In this document: piece by piece, positions 24,879 through 36,672 of the stretch
Layout: the number at the start of each line of letters is the position of its first letter
How positions within the stretch are numbered: the stretch's first letter is position 1
From: Anisakis pegreffii
Taxonomy: Eukaryota > Nematoda > Chromadorea > Rhabditida > Anisakidae
Assembly (NCBI GenBank): GCA_035041965.1
Contig: JAPYMA010002490.1
Span: 91,535-155,534 of the forward strand
Length of the DNA stretch: 64,000 bases
Reading direction: 5' to 3'
Position numbers and translations under genes: made by a program
Notes under the pieces: model-generated
The model's database searches: none
The model's input: the letters and a program-made list of their open reading frames with translations, nothing else
What the model was told of the DNA's origin: nothing

Positions 24879-27405
24879 GAATAATATGAAAAAATAACAT
24901 AACTAGAAATACAAACGAATGTCTCCATAAAACACTATTGAAAACAACTTAATAAACTTACTTGTCAAAATCACAACGACGAAAGATATAAGTGCCGTAA
25001 ATATTCGAACTACCTATCTCTAAATGAGCACCTGAAATTATTCACCAAAATATATAACATTAACTTACAATCAAATTAAGTCCATTTTGAACAAAATTAA
25101 GCACTCTGAAACAATAAACTCTGAATTGATTCTTGCGTTAAACTCAAAGATTTCGAGATGATTTCCATACGAGCTAGCGAATGACACATAAATAATAATT
25201 CCGTAAAGTATTTCGATCCATTCAGCTCAATGGTTGTATAAAATAATAAATATTCAATCAACACGATTGCAAATATAAAACTATGTGTAATTGTACACGT
25301 TGGTTACGGTGAGCGATGTTTCAAAATTCCCGTCTCCGCCGATCATTTATAAAACTTAAAAACAGAGCAACTGCAGATCGCCAAAAGTGAAAGAAATCAA
25401 ACAAGTCGAAAGGGCTAACAGGGAACAATGAGCAATTCTCCGTCCGGTGTGAAATCTGGTCCTCTCGCAAAACTTATCAATTGGTCATCGTGAAACAATT
25501 TATAGTTCTGCAACACCAATCATTCAATTCAAATGATAGTCAGGTAAACTTTTTTACACAGTATTGCTTTTAACTACTAATAAATTAAACCATTGAATTG
25601 TCAACGAAAAAGCTGTGAATTTAATTCCAATTTTTATGGAACGAAAAAATGCTATGTTTCAGTCAATTTGTTGTTATACGACCGTTCTCCAACCAACAGC
25701 CGCCATAGCTCAGTCGGTTAGAGCGTGGGTCTAATAAGCCCAAGGTCGCAGGTTCGACCCCTGCTGGCGGCAAATGTTTTGCAAATACCAAAGTTGCCGC
25801 CAGGAGACAATCTCAAACTAATTTTTAAGTACATACCTCGTCATGCAAATGCTCCCCGCAAACAACGCTCGACTTCATATGTACAGTCCAGATACATTTC
25901 AATTTACTGCCTTTCGCGGCATCAATAATATCCAGTTTTCGATCGGTTGACATCGTCACAACGTATTTCCCTCTCGGATCCCACACGACTCCATTCGGAA
26001 AATGACGATAATTTCGAATCGACCAAAGACGAGAGCCTTAATGAACATTCTCTGTTGAAGTGACTTGTACTTTGCCATCGAATCTTAACAAAGTATTCAA
26101 CACTTCTCGCTAATGAATGAATCCGAAGTGAAAAGTGAACTGAAGCAATTCAAAACTCATTAAGAATGCCTTCCGTCGTTGCGGATGCTATACCTGTTTT
26201 AATATTATGCACAACAATTGATTCATCGTTTGATACAGTGGCCAAATATTGACCATCTCCGTTCCAACACAATGAACAAACGTCACTATCGTGCCTTAAG
26301 TAAACCATTTTCAGTGATTCAATAAATTCACAATGATGAAACTGAATCAAAAAATCGGCAAAAGAATTATAGCTATGAGAAAGTCATGAAACGAGAAAGT
26401 TTTCATATTAATGCGAACCTCAGCGGTGCTCTCATCCGTACCCAGTTCTCTTTATTCGGTGGTAAATCGTCCATTTGACATGTCTCTATTGAAGACGCAA
26501 TCGGTACCTCAGGCCCAATTTTCCAAAGAAACACCTGGCCATCACAATCACCTGACGCCAGTATTTCACCTTCAATGAATACAAAGTAAATTTTTTGAAA
26601 TTTATTTTGTTCATAAAATTTATTTTGACTCATAAAGGTGATGTATTGTTCTCTAACTGTAAATAATTTTAGGAAATTGGATCGTACAGAAAATATTTAC
26701 TGAACATTCAATCACGAAAATGACTTCAAACACTATCGGAAATACATTAGAATAGACGATGGGAAGATGGGCAGTCACGTAATGTAATAAGAACTTCATT
26801 AGAACGTCACTGGAATGGCAAGTAAGGCTTTAAAAAAGTAATATGAAAAAGATCAAATAAAATACGTAACCATCAGGTGAGAATCGAGCCACATTCACGA
26901 CACCTCGATGGCCAACCAAATTCGCAACAAAATTCACTGCCAATGCATCACGTCCTTGTCCACCGCTCTCGTTTACAAATTCAAAACTCCAAATACGCAC
27001 TTCTTTTTGAACACTTGTCGTGACGATCTTCAAGTAAAACAAACTATCTATTTCGTGTATACTATTCAAATGAAATAACAAAATTCAATTTTTCCTCTTA
27101 AAAATTTGCAAGATTAACACGCTTCAATAGCTCACTCATTTAGCATATAAATCATCGTAACATTCATTCAATTTAAGATAATTTTTTCAACTTCATTGTA
27201 ATCTATCAATGAATTTCGAAGCAGTATCACAATAGAGAAATGCAAATTTCTTCATGACACATACCTTATAAGTATCGCCCGAATTCTTTGTGCTGCCGAA
27301 GTGCACGGACAATAACGCTTTCCTGTCGTGCCAGAAAATTTCCGGCATATAATGCTCCATAGCTTGAGAACCTTTCAGCGGCTTAGCACCCTTAAATGAT
27401 TGCAT
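23328..27405 (-). CDS. CHAF1B: Chromatin assembly factor 1, p60 subunit
   Basis: Twelve exons: 27265-27405, 26871-27027, 26419-26569, 26194-26294, 25837-26036, 25420-25507, 24962-25031, 24644-24748, 24304-24489, 23964-24091, 23542-23782, 23328-23421. Phases agree; 1662 nt, 553 aa (human 559). CAF-1 p60 is the WD40 subunit of the complex that deposits H3-H4 on newly replicated DNA. WD blades are visible in order: GHRGVVNVARFSPDGEILAS, HDSDVCSLCWNGDGQYLAT, PNGVVWDPRGKYVVTMSTDR, ISFARGPDFTPDGELLIVP, and the signature YVGNIHYNTLTDLAWSSDGK followed by SLEGYCSF. The tail is Pro/Lys-rich (EPPPSPQIILPRKTPKRTPK) and contains KNTLFKYLSK (about 490-499). Met16 (MEHYMPEIFWHD) aligns with the usual N-terminus, so translation may start there. 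A tRNA gene lies in the intron between 25507 and 25837. Confidence 0.95.
24838..24875. repeat. (TA)n microsatellite
   Basis: About 17 uninterrupted TA units in the CHAF1B intron between exons 24644-24748 and 24962-25031. Likely polymorphic in length. Confidence 0.9.
25699..25772 (+). tRNA. tRNA-Ile (anticodon AAT)
   Basis: A complete cloverleaf can be drawn. Acceptor stem GCCGCCA pairs with TGGCGGC, followed by discriminator A. The D stem is GCTC/GAGC and the anticodon stem TGGGT/GCCCA holds loop CTAATAA (anticodon AAT, read as inosine after editing). The T arm is GCAGG-TTCGACC-CCTGC. There is no intron and CCA is not encoded, as in eukaryotes. It lies in a CHAF1B intron on the opposite strand. 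The D loop (AGTCGGTTA) and TTCGACC serve as the A and B boxes. Confidence 0.97.
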
Positions 27406-27424
27406 TGGAAATTAAATGAGAAGT

Positions 27425-27426
27425 CT
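27425..27426 (-). promoter_or_regulatory. Possible splice acceptor 18 nt before CHAF1B ATG
   Basis: TAATTTCACCAG precedes the short leader. It is weaker than the other acceptors in the window, but is consistent with trans-splicing or a 5' UTR intron. Confidence 0.35.
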
Positions 27427-30170
27427 GGTGAAATTATGAAATATACAGTGGAAATTCCTTAAGAAATCATGGAAAAAAATTTCGAGAGAGGTATGAAATA
27501 AGATTGCGCGGAAGTATATTGATGCTAAGTGATAATGCACCATCGATGTGGTTCTGATGCAAAATGAATCAGTTATCATTTCGCAACTGAAATGATAATG
27601 AGTAAGGATAATTCATCTGCTTTGAAATAAAAATTGTATACACTGGATGCTGTGATTATTATGTCATAAAACGAATTTATTTTGCTGAAAACTAGAAAGA
27701 TCGGAACCTCGGCCCTGCCTATTTAATTTCCTGAATTATTTCTGCGATTATTTTTTCGATAGAAAAATTTTAATATTCTCATAAATTTCGCGCGTTATTT
27801 CAAATTCTGAACGAATGATCAGTTCGTAGTTCGTTCGCCATGCACATTTTACAACTGTAAAACGCACTGAAAGACAAGAAACGGTCAAAGCAGTGACGTT
27901 GGTATGCCATTCAGTTTCGATCAAAACTCTGCACTTCGAATGCACATCTGCCTGCTCCTCCACCCAACCACACTTCTGGAGTTGGAATGAAATGGAAAAA
28001 AACATTATGAATAATTTCCATGTACACCTGATTATATGATATTGGGTCTTCTTTAAAATTGTTCATCAAATGAGTGTTATGAAAAGTATTATATTTATAC
28101 GAACGGTATGTTGGAACGGTGAAAGGAAATAATTATCCATGCTGGTGGAAATACTACTCCAACGACATCAAGTAAGATATGAAACAAATAAGGAAAGAAA
28201 CGAGTACACAACTTGTGAAAAAAAGAAATACAATATTCCTCACGTATGGATCGATTTCGTTTCTATATCGGATCGACATGGTTCATTTGAAGGAGGGGAG
28301 TTTTTAGAATAAGTTTCAACGTCTAGATCAGGACTGAGCAGTCATCGAGGTGAAGAAAGTATTATTCATTAGTAGGTGACTTGTGTTTGTGATAATTTAA
28401 TATGCAAAGTGATAAAAGGTATATCAGTAAGTATAGACTAAAGAGATGCTGTTGATTGTTTTTGATGGTGATGAATTTGCGTTTGACATGTTCACTTATT
28501 CAACAAGCATAGACTAAACAGACATGATACAAAAGATTCTTTTACGCTGTGTAAGTTTGGTTACGCTCAAATACAACAATGTTCACGGTGCATCTCTCCA
28601 AGAAACCAAAAACTTGATAATCATGGAAACGAGCAGCTGAAGGAAGCGATGTCTCTTTCAGTCTTGTTTCGTGGACGTCATCACATGACATACTCGTTCG
28701 TCAGTTTTTTACCCCAAGTAACGATGATCCAGGCATAATATCTCGATGCCCTGTACTTGGGGTAAAGCTTATTGTCAGGATGAAGTTTATACTTGTGCAC
28801 TATCTGTTTGGTTAACAGATAACTTAACCTGGTATGACAGACCCACCGATTTGTTAAATAAATACATCAGTCTTAGTGCCACCTTTAACCTAAGCTTAAG
28901 CCCGAATATAGTCCATTACTGCACCATTTTCTCTCATCAATCGAAGCCACTTCTTTGTTCCGATCATTTTTGCTCCAGTTCATGCTTATACAAGGTGATT
29001 CTCTTCATACAATTTTTTTCATCATAGAAATCACATACTGAAGAATCTTTTTGTATCGAATGTTCTAAGCATGTTTCATGCTGACGAACAACTGTGAAGA
29101 AACTCGATGGAATCATTGTTTTCTTTATTATTGCTCTATTACTTCGATTGCATCACAATAAAAATAACCTTTAGTATCTCTCTGTTCCAACGATTCAAGT
29201 ATCACATAAACAATATCTATTTATTCGATTAATGCATACTTCAACTAGATTGATGATAATATTAATGAAACAATAATTATGATAATGAAAAATAAGAAGT
29301 GAATAACTTGAAAATAACTACAATAAATTTATCCAAGCAAAATACATAGACGAAAGATACATAAAATATCACAACTTCCACACTTGTAACATACGTTTTC
29401 TATTGATACATAGAACTGTTTTGACGATATTCTTCAGTTCTAAGAATTCGAAGAGACAAACAATCTCCACTGAACTATGAGCAGAAATATCAGTTACACT
29501 TCTGCAAGGTGTCCATAGAAATGCTCAGAGTAATAATTCAATCTTTAATGATTTTATCACTTTTCTGATGTTACCTTAAAATTCACAAATCCAGGAGTCT
29601 TTTCGACTGCCTAATTGAAGTCTTTTCCACGTGTTATAGCTCAGTTTGGTTGAACAGTTGATTTCAAAATGGAAACAGTTTTTAAAATTTTAAAAACATT
29701 ATAATATAACGGATTCTATCAATGAAATAATGTATGAATGAAACAGTTCGCAGAATGTACAAAATAAAATAACTGAAGGTTATAGTGGAATTGTTTCATA
29801 TTTGCTTTCTGCTCAAATAAAGCAAATGACCAAATTCAGTGTTTTTTTCGCCAATGCTCTTTGACGCATTCACCTCAAAACATAAACCCTAAACTTCCCT
29901 CGGTCTTTCACCAATAGATGCTGATTTGGAAAAAATTTCAGAGATGTATCTTACAATTCAGAATATACTTATTGCCATCCATCATGGAGATTTTAGAAGT
30001 TTCTTTATCGCGTAAATATTTCCGTGTTTCATCAGATGAGTCGTATTTTTCTATAGAGAAATGTTGAATTCGGCAAAACAGTGAATGACTGGCAGAATTG
30101 GAATGTTGTGTAAGTTTATACAGCATTATTGTGATGGTGTTCAAATCACATTTCCAACTGATCGAATGGT
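27427..30170. other. Intergenic between CHAF1B and V-ATPase e
   Basis: No gene could be supported. A Cys-rich minus-strand frame (27748-27980) preceded by TTCCAACTCCAG may be a 5' UTR exon of CHAF1B or chance. The hairpin at 28708-28766 is listed separately. Confidence 0.4.
28708..28766. repeat. Inverted repeat with 13-bp perfect arms
   Basis: TTTACCCCAAGTA (28708-28720) and its exact reverse complement (28754-28766) enclose 33 bp. Inside is a second inverted pair, GGCAT (28732-28736) and ATGCC (28746-28750). It could be a small fold-back element; GTCAG occurs just outside on both sides but at unequal spacing, so no clean target duplication is claimed. Confidence 0.5.
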
Positions 30171-30176
30171 AATAAT

Positions 30177-30726
30177 TTAGTGGTCAACCAGATGTGCCGC
30201 GTCGCCCCATTTCTCACTGATCCACTTGATTGTCCTGACGGGTAATTGTGGTCCAATCAGAGGATTGAGTTGATGCAGATAAACTAATATCCAAAACAAC
30301 CAACAGCACGCTGCTGTTAATATGATCATTGTTTGTATTATACCTGAAATTCACATTTCTTACCGAACGATTTAATCTTCTCAAGTTCATTTCCAAGCAG
30401 CAGTGGCTTCGAAGAGACCACTGAAAATAATTTAATGTAGCGGTTATCAAAAAAGAATGACTCTGTGACCAAAACACGATTTCATGCTCGATTTTTACTT
30501 CAAATCTGATCCAAACAGCATGAGTTTATGGAATGCCTTCTTTGACGCACACCTCGACAGATTAACATATCGAGTGAATGGCTGTTAATCAAGCCATAAA
30601 TAAGCGAAACCTCAATCGTTTGCTGCGTTTACCTTTATTTGGACCTTTCGGCACCACGAAAGGACCTCCAGCTCCGATTACCAACCAAAACGCTGACACG
30701 GCTGCCAGTGGTATCACAATACTCAT
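30177..30726 (-). CDS. vha-17: V-type ATPase subunit e
   Basis: Two exons, 30633-30726 and 30177-30343, joined in phase 1 (86 aa, the usual length). Subunit e is a small two-helix membrane protein of the Vo proton channel. The first helix is IPLAAVSAFWLVIGAGGPF, followed by the family motif VVPKGPNKG. The second helix is IILTAACCWLFWILVYLHQL, then NPLIGPQLPV and the C-terminal TIKWISEKWGD, all diagnostic. The gene stands head-to-head with RNase kappa, another Vo-associated protein. The antisense frame at 30639-30833 is a shadow. Confidence 0.97.
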
Positions 30727-30741
30727 CGTTCAAAGGAATAT

Positions 30742-30743
30742 CT
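30742..30743 (-). promoter_or_regulatory. Splice acceptor 15 nt before V-ATPase e ATG
   Basis: AAATCTTCAG on the minus strand precedes ATATTCCTTTGAACG and the start codon. Likely spliced-leader acceptor. Confidence 0.55.
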
Positions 30744-32260
30744 GAAGATTTCTCACAAAGATTCTATTGCTCGGGAAGAATTCTATTGCGTACAAAGATT
30801 CTATTCCATTGTTCGAGAGGTATAGCTAAATAAAATTTCCAAAAAAAACCCCAACAGATTGATTTAGATTACTGGACTTGCGAACGCACTTAAAAGGATA
30901 GATTTGATATCTATGCACAAAAAATCCTAAAATGAATTCGTCTAGTCAACTGTTGAAAAAAAAAGTGACAGAATCTTCCTCAGCAAAGAAACGAACTCAA
31001 GCAAAACGTTTCAACTGATCCGAATAGCTGCATGGCACTGGTGCATTCATTCACTACCACTATATAGCTTCAATACACGATCATATAGACCAGAGATCAT
31101 TTTTGACGAGTTCGAAGTTTGATCGATTTTTGCTGCACCACTGTGTGAGTAACAGCTCAACGAACCGATTCAGTCAATCTCCTCTCAAATTATCATTTCT
31201 CCAGTGAATTTTCATAAAGGAAACAATTTAAGTGGTCCTATTCGATTAATTATTGAAGTATGAAACTACAATTAAGAAATTTTGTTGCGTTCAGTGGCGT
31301 AGATGTATGAAAGATGTGTGCGGTCGAAAACCACTCCAAACCTTAGTTCTATAGCACAAAAATCAACACGGCGATAAAATTTGCTTGAATTTTACTGCCC
31401 GTGAGAACGGTTTCGATATTTTTAAGCAATTTGATAAGGATGGCTTTTTTAAGTGTTAGTGAATGAACCAGTGGCAAACTGTGACAAACGTCCGTTTTGT
31501 GGACGATTTGTAATGATTCATCTTATCAATAAGATATGTAGCATCTCTTTTGCCAGTTAGCTCTTCATATACCAGCGCCTCTTAAGATCTATTATTAATC
31601 TATGAATTGCCCATTTATCGGTACAGTGATAAACGAAACGAAAACGGTTCAAAATTGTCTAGGAATTATGAAAAACTCGTTTTTGTTTCGAGTAAACCTT
31701 CCCATATGTGTATATGTAGCTCATCTGATATCGCAGCATCCACTAACAATACGGTTACTTTCCTTGTTAGTCATTATTTAGATTAAGTGATTCGTTTCCT
31801 TCGCCATTTCGTATACCATTGTGCAACTGTTGAGCCTCACGTGTCAGTAACTAGACGTCCTATGGGGGAGAGAGGGTAAGGAGTTGATGAGTTTAAATGT
31901 ATAAGGGTGAAATTGGGATGGCAAATCATAATTAATTGATTTCACTTCCTCCATAAATGTTCAATAATGTTTTCACGGTATATGTTTGATCACAAGAAAT
32001 TGATTCAATTAATACCATCGAGGTACAAAAAAAAACCATGACGCAATTATTGAATTCATTTATCCCCAAGATTGTTAGATTGGCAGAGGAGAAGGGAGTC
32101 ATGGTGACATGGATTGTTGGGGATCAAACGGGGAAGAGAAGGGGGGGTTGGGAAGGTAGCGATCTTCATTTGGCTAAATGGGGAACCGAACCCGAGAGCG
32201 TTTAAACAACTCCACTAGACTATATTTTAACACATCTAATGTTTTTTTTTTCAAACTTCC
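30744..32260. promoter_or_regulatory. Divergent promoter region, V-ATPase e / RNase kappa
   Basis: About 1.5 kb separates the two start codons of oppositely oriented V-ATPase genes, so both promoters and any outrons lie here. There is no gene inside. The right end is unusually G-rich on the plus strand, including a four-run G tract (32119-32152). No specific factor site is claimed. Confidence 0.5.
32119..32152 (+). promoter_or_regulatory. G-quadruplex motif before RNase kappa
   Basis: Four runs of three or more G (32119-32122, 32130-32133, 32141-32147, 32150-32152) separated by 7, 7 and 2 nt fit the standard G3+N1-7 pattern. It lies about 115 bp upstream of the RNASEK start codon. Confidence 0.5.
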
Positions 32261-32262
32261 AG
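32261..32262 (+). promoter_or_regulatory. Splice acceptor 4 nt before RNASEK ATG
   Basis: A long T tract then CAAACTTCCAG is followed by CAAA and the ATG. The very short leader argues for trans-splicing. Confidence 0.6.
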
Positions 32263-32266
32263 CAAA

Positions 32267-33257
32267 ATGCCGAAAATCTGTCCGCTGTGTGGACCGAAAT
32301 TATCTGCCTTCTGGTGAGTAGCATTCTGCAGTTGTTCGTTGCTGTTTATCATGTTAATTATCACCGATTCAGTGTCACTAATCGTGCACTGCAAATGAAC
32401 TGAATCCACAGTTTTTTCAATTATTAAAGCTAAATAATACCAATAACATCGCAATAGTACAATGAAATATCGATAGTATGATAAGTTGTTCGTCACAAAA
32501 TTCCTCATTATCACAGAAATACAACTGAGGCAATGTTGGAAATCTATTTGAAATATTCATTACGATTGCAGAAAACACATGTTTAGCATATTTGTGAAGT
32601 GTGGTCAAAAGTACAGTCTAGATAGTGAAAGTTAAAATTGAGATTAAGAAGAAACACGTCCAATGTTAAATCAAAGTGCTCCAATTGTAAGTAAGCGAAT
32701 CAGAGGTGTTGCAAAAATTGAATTCCTCAGCTATTTCACCGTTGGTAACTGATGGAATTACAGTATGGTGATGTCGGTGTGGGGTGTTATATTTCTTGGA
32801 ATATTGGGCGTTTTCTTTTATATTCAAGCAGTTAGTTTATTCCCTGATCTTCACTTCGCCGAGGAAGCATCGGAACCAGGTGTTGTACCACCTCTCACTA
32901 ATGCGTATGTTTTTGATTATCTTGCTTTTTATTTACGATTAGCAAATTTATAAAGCCATTTTTAATCTTCACCTCAATTGGCAGTTTGTTTGCATATTTA
33001 AACTGTTCAATGGTATGCGGCGAGTTATGTTCCGATGTAGATTTTCAAACGAACATCTGAAATGAATAGCATTGAAGGGTTTCGAAGTCATTGTTATCTA
33101 TCATGCCTTCGGCATTTTCACGAATTTATTTTTCAGTATGATCGAGGACAAATACAGTGAGAAAGCTACGCAGTGTTGGGTGGCTGCAGGAATGTATTTG
33201 GTCACATTAATTGTCGTATTTTGGCAAAACAAATTCAACACGACAGCTATTTTTTGA
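32267..33257 (+). CDS. RNASEK: Ribonuclease kappa (V-ATPase-associated)
   Basis: Three exons, 32267-32313, 32764-32904, 33137-33257; phases agree and the product is 102 aa (human about 98). It matches the family in the N-terminal CGPKLSAFC, the first membrane helix starting MSVWGVIFLGILGVFF, and the second with CWVAAGMYLVTLIVVFW. RNase kappa was described as an endoribonuclease and is also found in the Vo sector of animal V-ATPase, where it is needed for endosomal acidification. The open frame continuing upstream of exon 3 (33072-33136) reads as intron: the TTATTTTTCAG acceptor at 33136 restores the conserved phase-2 junction and the family alignment. Confidence 0.92.
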
Positions 33258-35985
33258 GCCAGTTTTGCAACGATTTTATGACTTTCACACTGAAGTACTT
33301 ATATATTGTCTATGAATAGTTTGAAATAGATTCTAAATTCTAAAAAGTTGTATATATGTATGCGGTTATTCATCTTTCTTCAGCATCCAAAGAAGAAATA
33401 ATTTGATAAAACATTGTGAAGTTTTTGAAAAGATTGTGAATGGCTTCAATGTACTGTTCTGAGTTGATTCGAATTAGTAGGATTATGAAACCGTTCCGAA
33501 AATCTTCTATTTTTCAATTTCGCTGTTTGAACTGTGAACATTCGGCGCATCGTAACTTGAGAACGAATTTCCGAAATGTTCCAAAGTGAGGATAATTTCT
33601 CATACTAAAGTTGAGGGTGATCGTATTCTATTATGCGTCACTTCTAAGTGTAACGTTTTGTTGTTCCCTAAAAGTCAGAATATTCCCTAAGCGTGTGTTT
33701 CTTAGCCACCGTCAAGTATGAATCGGCCAAGAATTTGGTTCACTATCAAAAAATAATCTAGAAAGAATAATTTGTCACGAAATTTGACAATAATTTCATG
33801 GTAAATTGACTCATCACTTGTATTCGTTTCATATTCATTCCTTTTCAAGTGAACTGTGATTGCTGGAAATTGTTTCTTTCGCCACAATTATTTCGTATTG
33901 CACTCGATTGCACGATCGATTTCGCATAATGTTGTTTTCTGTCGTATTTGCTAAGTTTCATCTGGGCAATCTCCAGTTTCTCGTTTCAGATTTCTATTCT
34001 ATTGAATTTGTATTCGGTTATAATTTATTGCTTTGGATTTGTGTTCGGCTATAAGAATTGTACTGTTTTTTTCTGTGTGTATATCGTCGTCTTAAAGACT
34101 TTTCCAAGACAGAACTCACTAAGTTCAGAAGTTTTAACCCCATTGATATTATAGACATATAGGTGGATATCGAAAGGTAGAATATAAGGTATTGCTGATA
34201 GTTCACAAAACAAATTCCATCGAATTGTCAGAAGTCGAGTTAGACCAGTGTTGAATGTTGTTCGATAGGATACTGTGCTGAACTTGAGCATGAATATGAA
34301 CGATTAAGTGAGCTCAAGGATAAGGCTGAGTCCAAACCTGAGCTTAAGCTCTGAGGAAGTCGTTTTGAAGACTTGGGCTTTCCACACTTACACACTGGTC
34401 GTTGCTGTCTCCATATTATGATGTGATCATTTTCTTGTTAAGTAAAACACAGAGCTTTTGAGTTTCATTACGCTTTCCAGTTTTCCAAAGAGACCGAAAA
34501 ATTCGAGTCATGATCATGAGTTTTCTGATGACTGAGCCAGTTCAGCCTCCATATTTTTTACGTTGTGATATTGTTATCGTATGTAATTTAAAGAAACATC
34601 TTCAATAGGATTCGAATATTTACAATTGTTTTGTTCATAACAATCACCAAAAATAAAATTTCAATTGTCAAAATCGTTGAATAAAGCCTCCAATCAAAAA
34701 CATATGAAACAACCAAGTGCTTAACTGAAGAATTTTGAAGCTAATAATAAAGCATCTCAAAACAAACGCGTGGAAATTACATTCCGGTGAAAAGATTCTG
34801 TGTCATGAAAGCTGTTCAGTAAGTATTAGAAAAAGAACAACACTCCAAATAAATGCCATCCAACGACATTCAGAAAGTTTGCTGAAGCATCAGTGGTGTG
34901 CACGGATTCGGTCTTGTTCTGCACAGAAATTAAAACCGATTTTTCTCATAATTCATTTGAACAACTTCGAAAAATGTTGCATTTGGAAGCTGATTGCACA
35001 ATTTTTGATTTTATGAAAGAAAACAACTCAATAATTCATCCTGGGATGGAATTTTTTCACAATTCATTAAGATTGAATTGTACGCAAACTTTAGAAAATC
35101 CCAATCCCGGGATTATCTCGAAATTGAAAAACAGTTCCGGGACCAAAAAAATGCTCACAATCAGAATTTTCCTAACACCAGTTCGGAGCTTGAATGTAAG
35201 TATGGGCATAAGATTGAGGCCAGGCATTAGCCCGAGCCCAAGTGTTAACCAAAGGCCTAAGTCCAGCTCAATCCAGTTCGAACTGTTAAGTTTACGACAC
35301 CTCTCACTAGCTCAACTGTAGGTTTTTGTTTGCTTCGGAATTCGATCACTCATTTGGAAAACGATTGAAGCGATTCGACATTTTTATTGAATAAAAGGTC
35401 AACGGTTCGGAAGATGAGTTTTTATTGAATATCATCGGTGCTCTCAATTGAAGTTGTTTTGGAAAAAAGCAATTCTGTATTTTGTTCAGTTCTTTGATAA
35501 GTTTTATTCAGTTTTCTGAAATGATTGCGTTCCTTATCAATTTTCAAATGTCTTTTTCAATTAAAGAACTAAAATTCATGAACGTCACATCCAGAATCGG
35601 TCGTTTTCACAGCTGCTCGTATTAGATGTCTCATGAAAATGAAGCTTTTTCTGAATGAAGCACATCCAAACGTTCATTGCGTTCCATCAATGAAGCTTCC
35701 TTTTTTCTGAAAGCTATCGAATAAAATGAAGTAAATATTTTTTGAAGGCTCAACTAATAGCTATTCCAGATTTTATTGCATTGATATCATCAGCATTTAC
35801 TTTATGATGGTTGATTTTCGGAAACGTATACTGACTTGAGTGAATCTCAGAGATTCAAGTGATTCGAGCGCAATACGGAAGACACTTAAGGTGATTTGAT
35901 ATTGTTGAAGTAAAAGCCTTCTTGACGAATGGTACGGAATAATTACTCTTCAACCATCTTTCCTTAAACACCACCATTCTGATGA
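33258..35985. other. Intergenic, downstream of RNASEK
   Basis: No gene supported. The 142-codon frame at 34893-35321 has no splice partner, no recognisable motif and no compositional sign of coding. GAG/CTTAAGC-rich words recur near 34290-34350 and 35205-35260, probably old repeat debris. Confidence 0.4.
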
Positions 35986-35990
35986 TCACC

Positions 35991-36074
35991 ATAACCCCCC
36001 TCCCCACTCCTCGACACTCCAAAATTACCCAAAACGGGTAATTTTGGAGTGTCGAGGAGTGGGGAGGGGGTTAT
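35991..36074. repeat. Near-perfect 40-bp inverted repeat (cruciform)
   Basis: The left arm 35991-36030 and right arm 36036-36074 are exact reverse complements except for one C in a C run, with a 5-bp spacer (AAAAC). The tip is ATTACCC-AAAAC-GGGTAAT, the same subterminal palindrome seen in the hAT-like element at 3.8 kb. It abuts the left end of the second copy of that element. Confidence 0.85.
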
Positions 36075-36104
36075 GAGAAGAAGCACTGCCCTATGAGAAG
36101 CACT

Positions 36105-36672
36105 GTCCTAGACTGTTGTGTTATTCACTATTGCAATCGATTATGACTGCATGAAAAGCTATTGTCTAACTGATAAGTGATACACACTCACTTCAAACTG
36201 ATTTAGATGAATTCTCATTCTTTTCAGACGTGTTGTATTCACTCTCATAGCTATTACATGCGATTACCATTCTCTTGATGAGTTTTTCTCATTCACTTTG
36301 TTTCATTTCACTTCACAGTTCGAATCAATTTCTTATTCTGTAGTATATACTATTTACTGGATGCGTTGACGAGTGTTGACAGCCGAAATCAACAATACAA
36401 CAATTGTCCGACAGTCTAATGGTCAATCATAGAGTGCATTTGATAGAATGAGAATTTGACTTTAATTGTTGAGTGAAATGAATGAGAAATTCACAGAAGA
36501 GAACACTTTTGGTGATAAAAGCTATGAGAGCGATTGTAACAGCACGGAAAAGAATGAAAACCCTGTTAAAACGAATGAAAACCCTATTAGGGCCGGACAA
36601 GCTAATGATACTCAGAAAATTGGAGGATGTAGAGTGTTTCCGTCAACTAACCGCATTTACATATCCGACTTA
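36105..36672 (+). mobile_element. hAT-like non-autonomous transposon, copy 2
   Basis: Colinear with about 3160-3745 of copy 1: it shares the CAATCGATTATGA segment, the GTTGACGAGTGTTGACA segment, and an open frame beginning MNEKF (ATG 36478, stop 36682-36684, 68 codons). That frame shares DKSYESDCNS and EKNENPVKTN with copy 1. Its outer ends are not the canonical CAGTG termini; instead the left edge carries the inverted repeat at 35991-36074, so the copy is rearranged. Confidence 0.65.

Noticed and set aside
27748..28005. 85-codon Cys-containing minus-strand frame
   Set aside because: Has an acceptor-like start but no homology and no supported junction to CHAF1B; could be a 5' UTR exon at most.
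33072..33136. In-frame extension upstream of RNASEK exon 3
   Set aside because: Using it breaks the phase with exon 2 and the family alignment; the TTTTTCAG acceptor at 33136 is better.
34893..35321. 142-codon plus-strand open frame
   Set aside because: Long for chance, but no recognisable family, no splice partners or leader acceptor, and repeat-like GAG/CTTAAGC words at its end.
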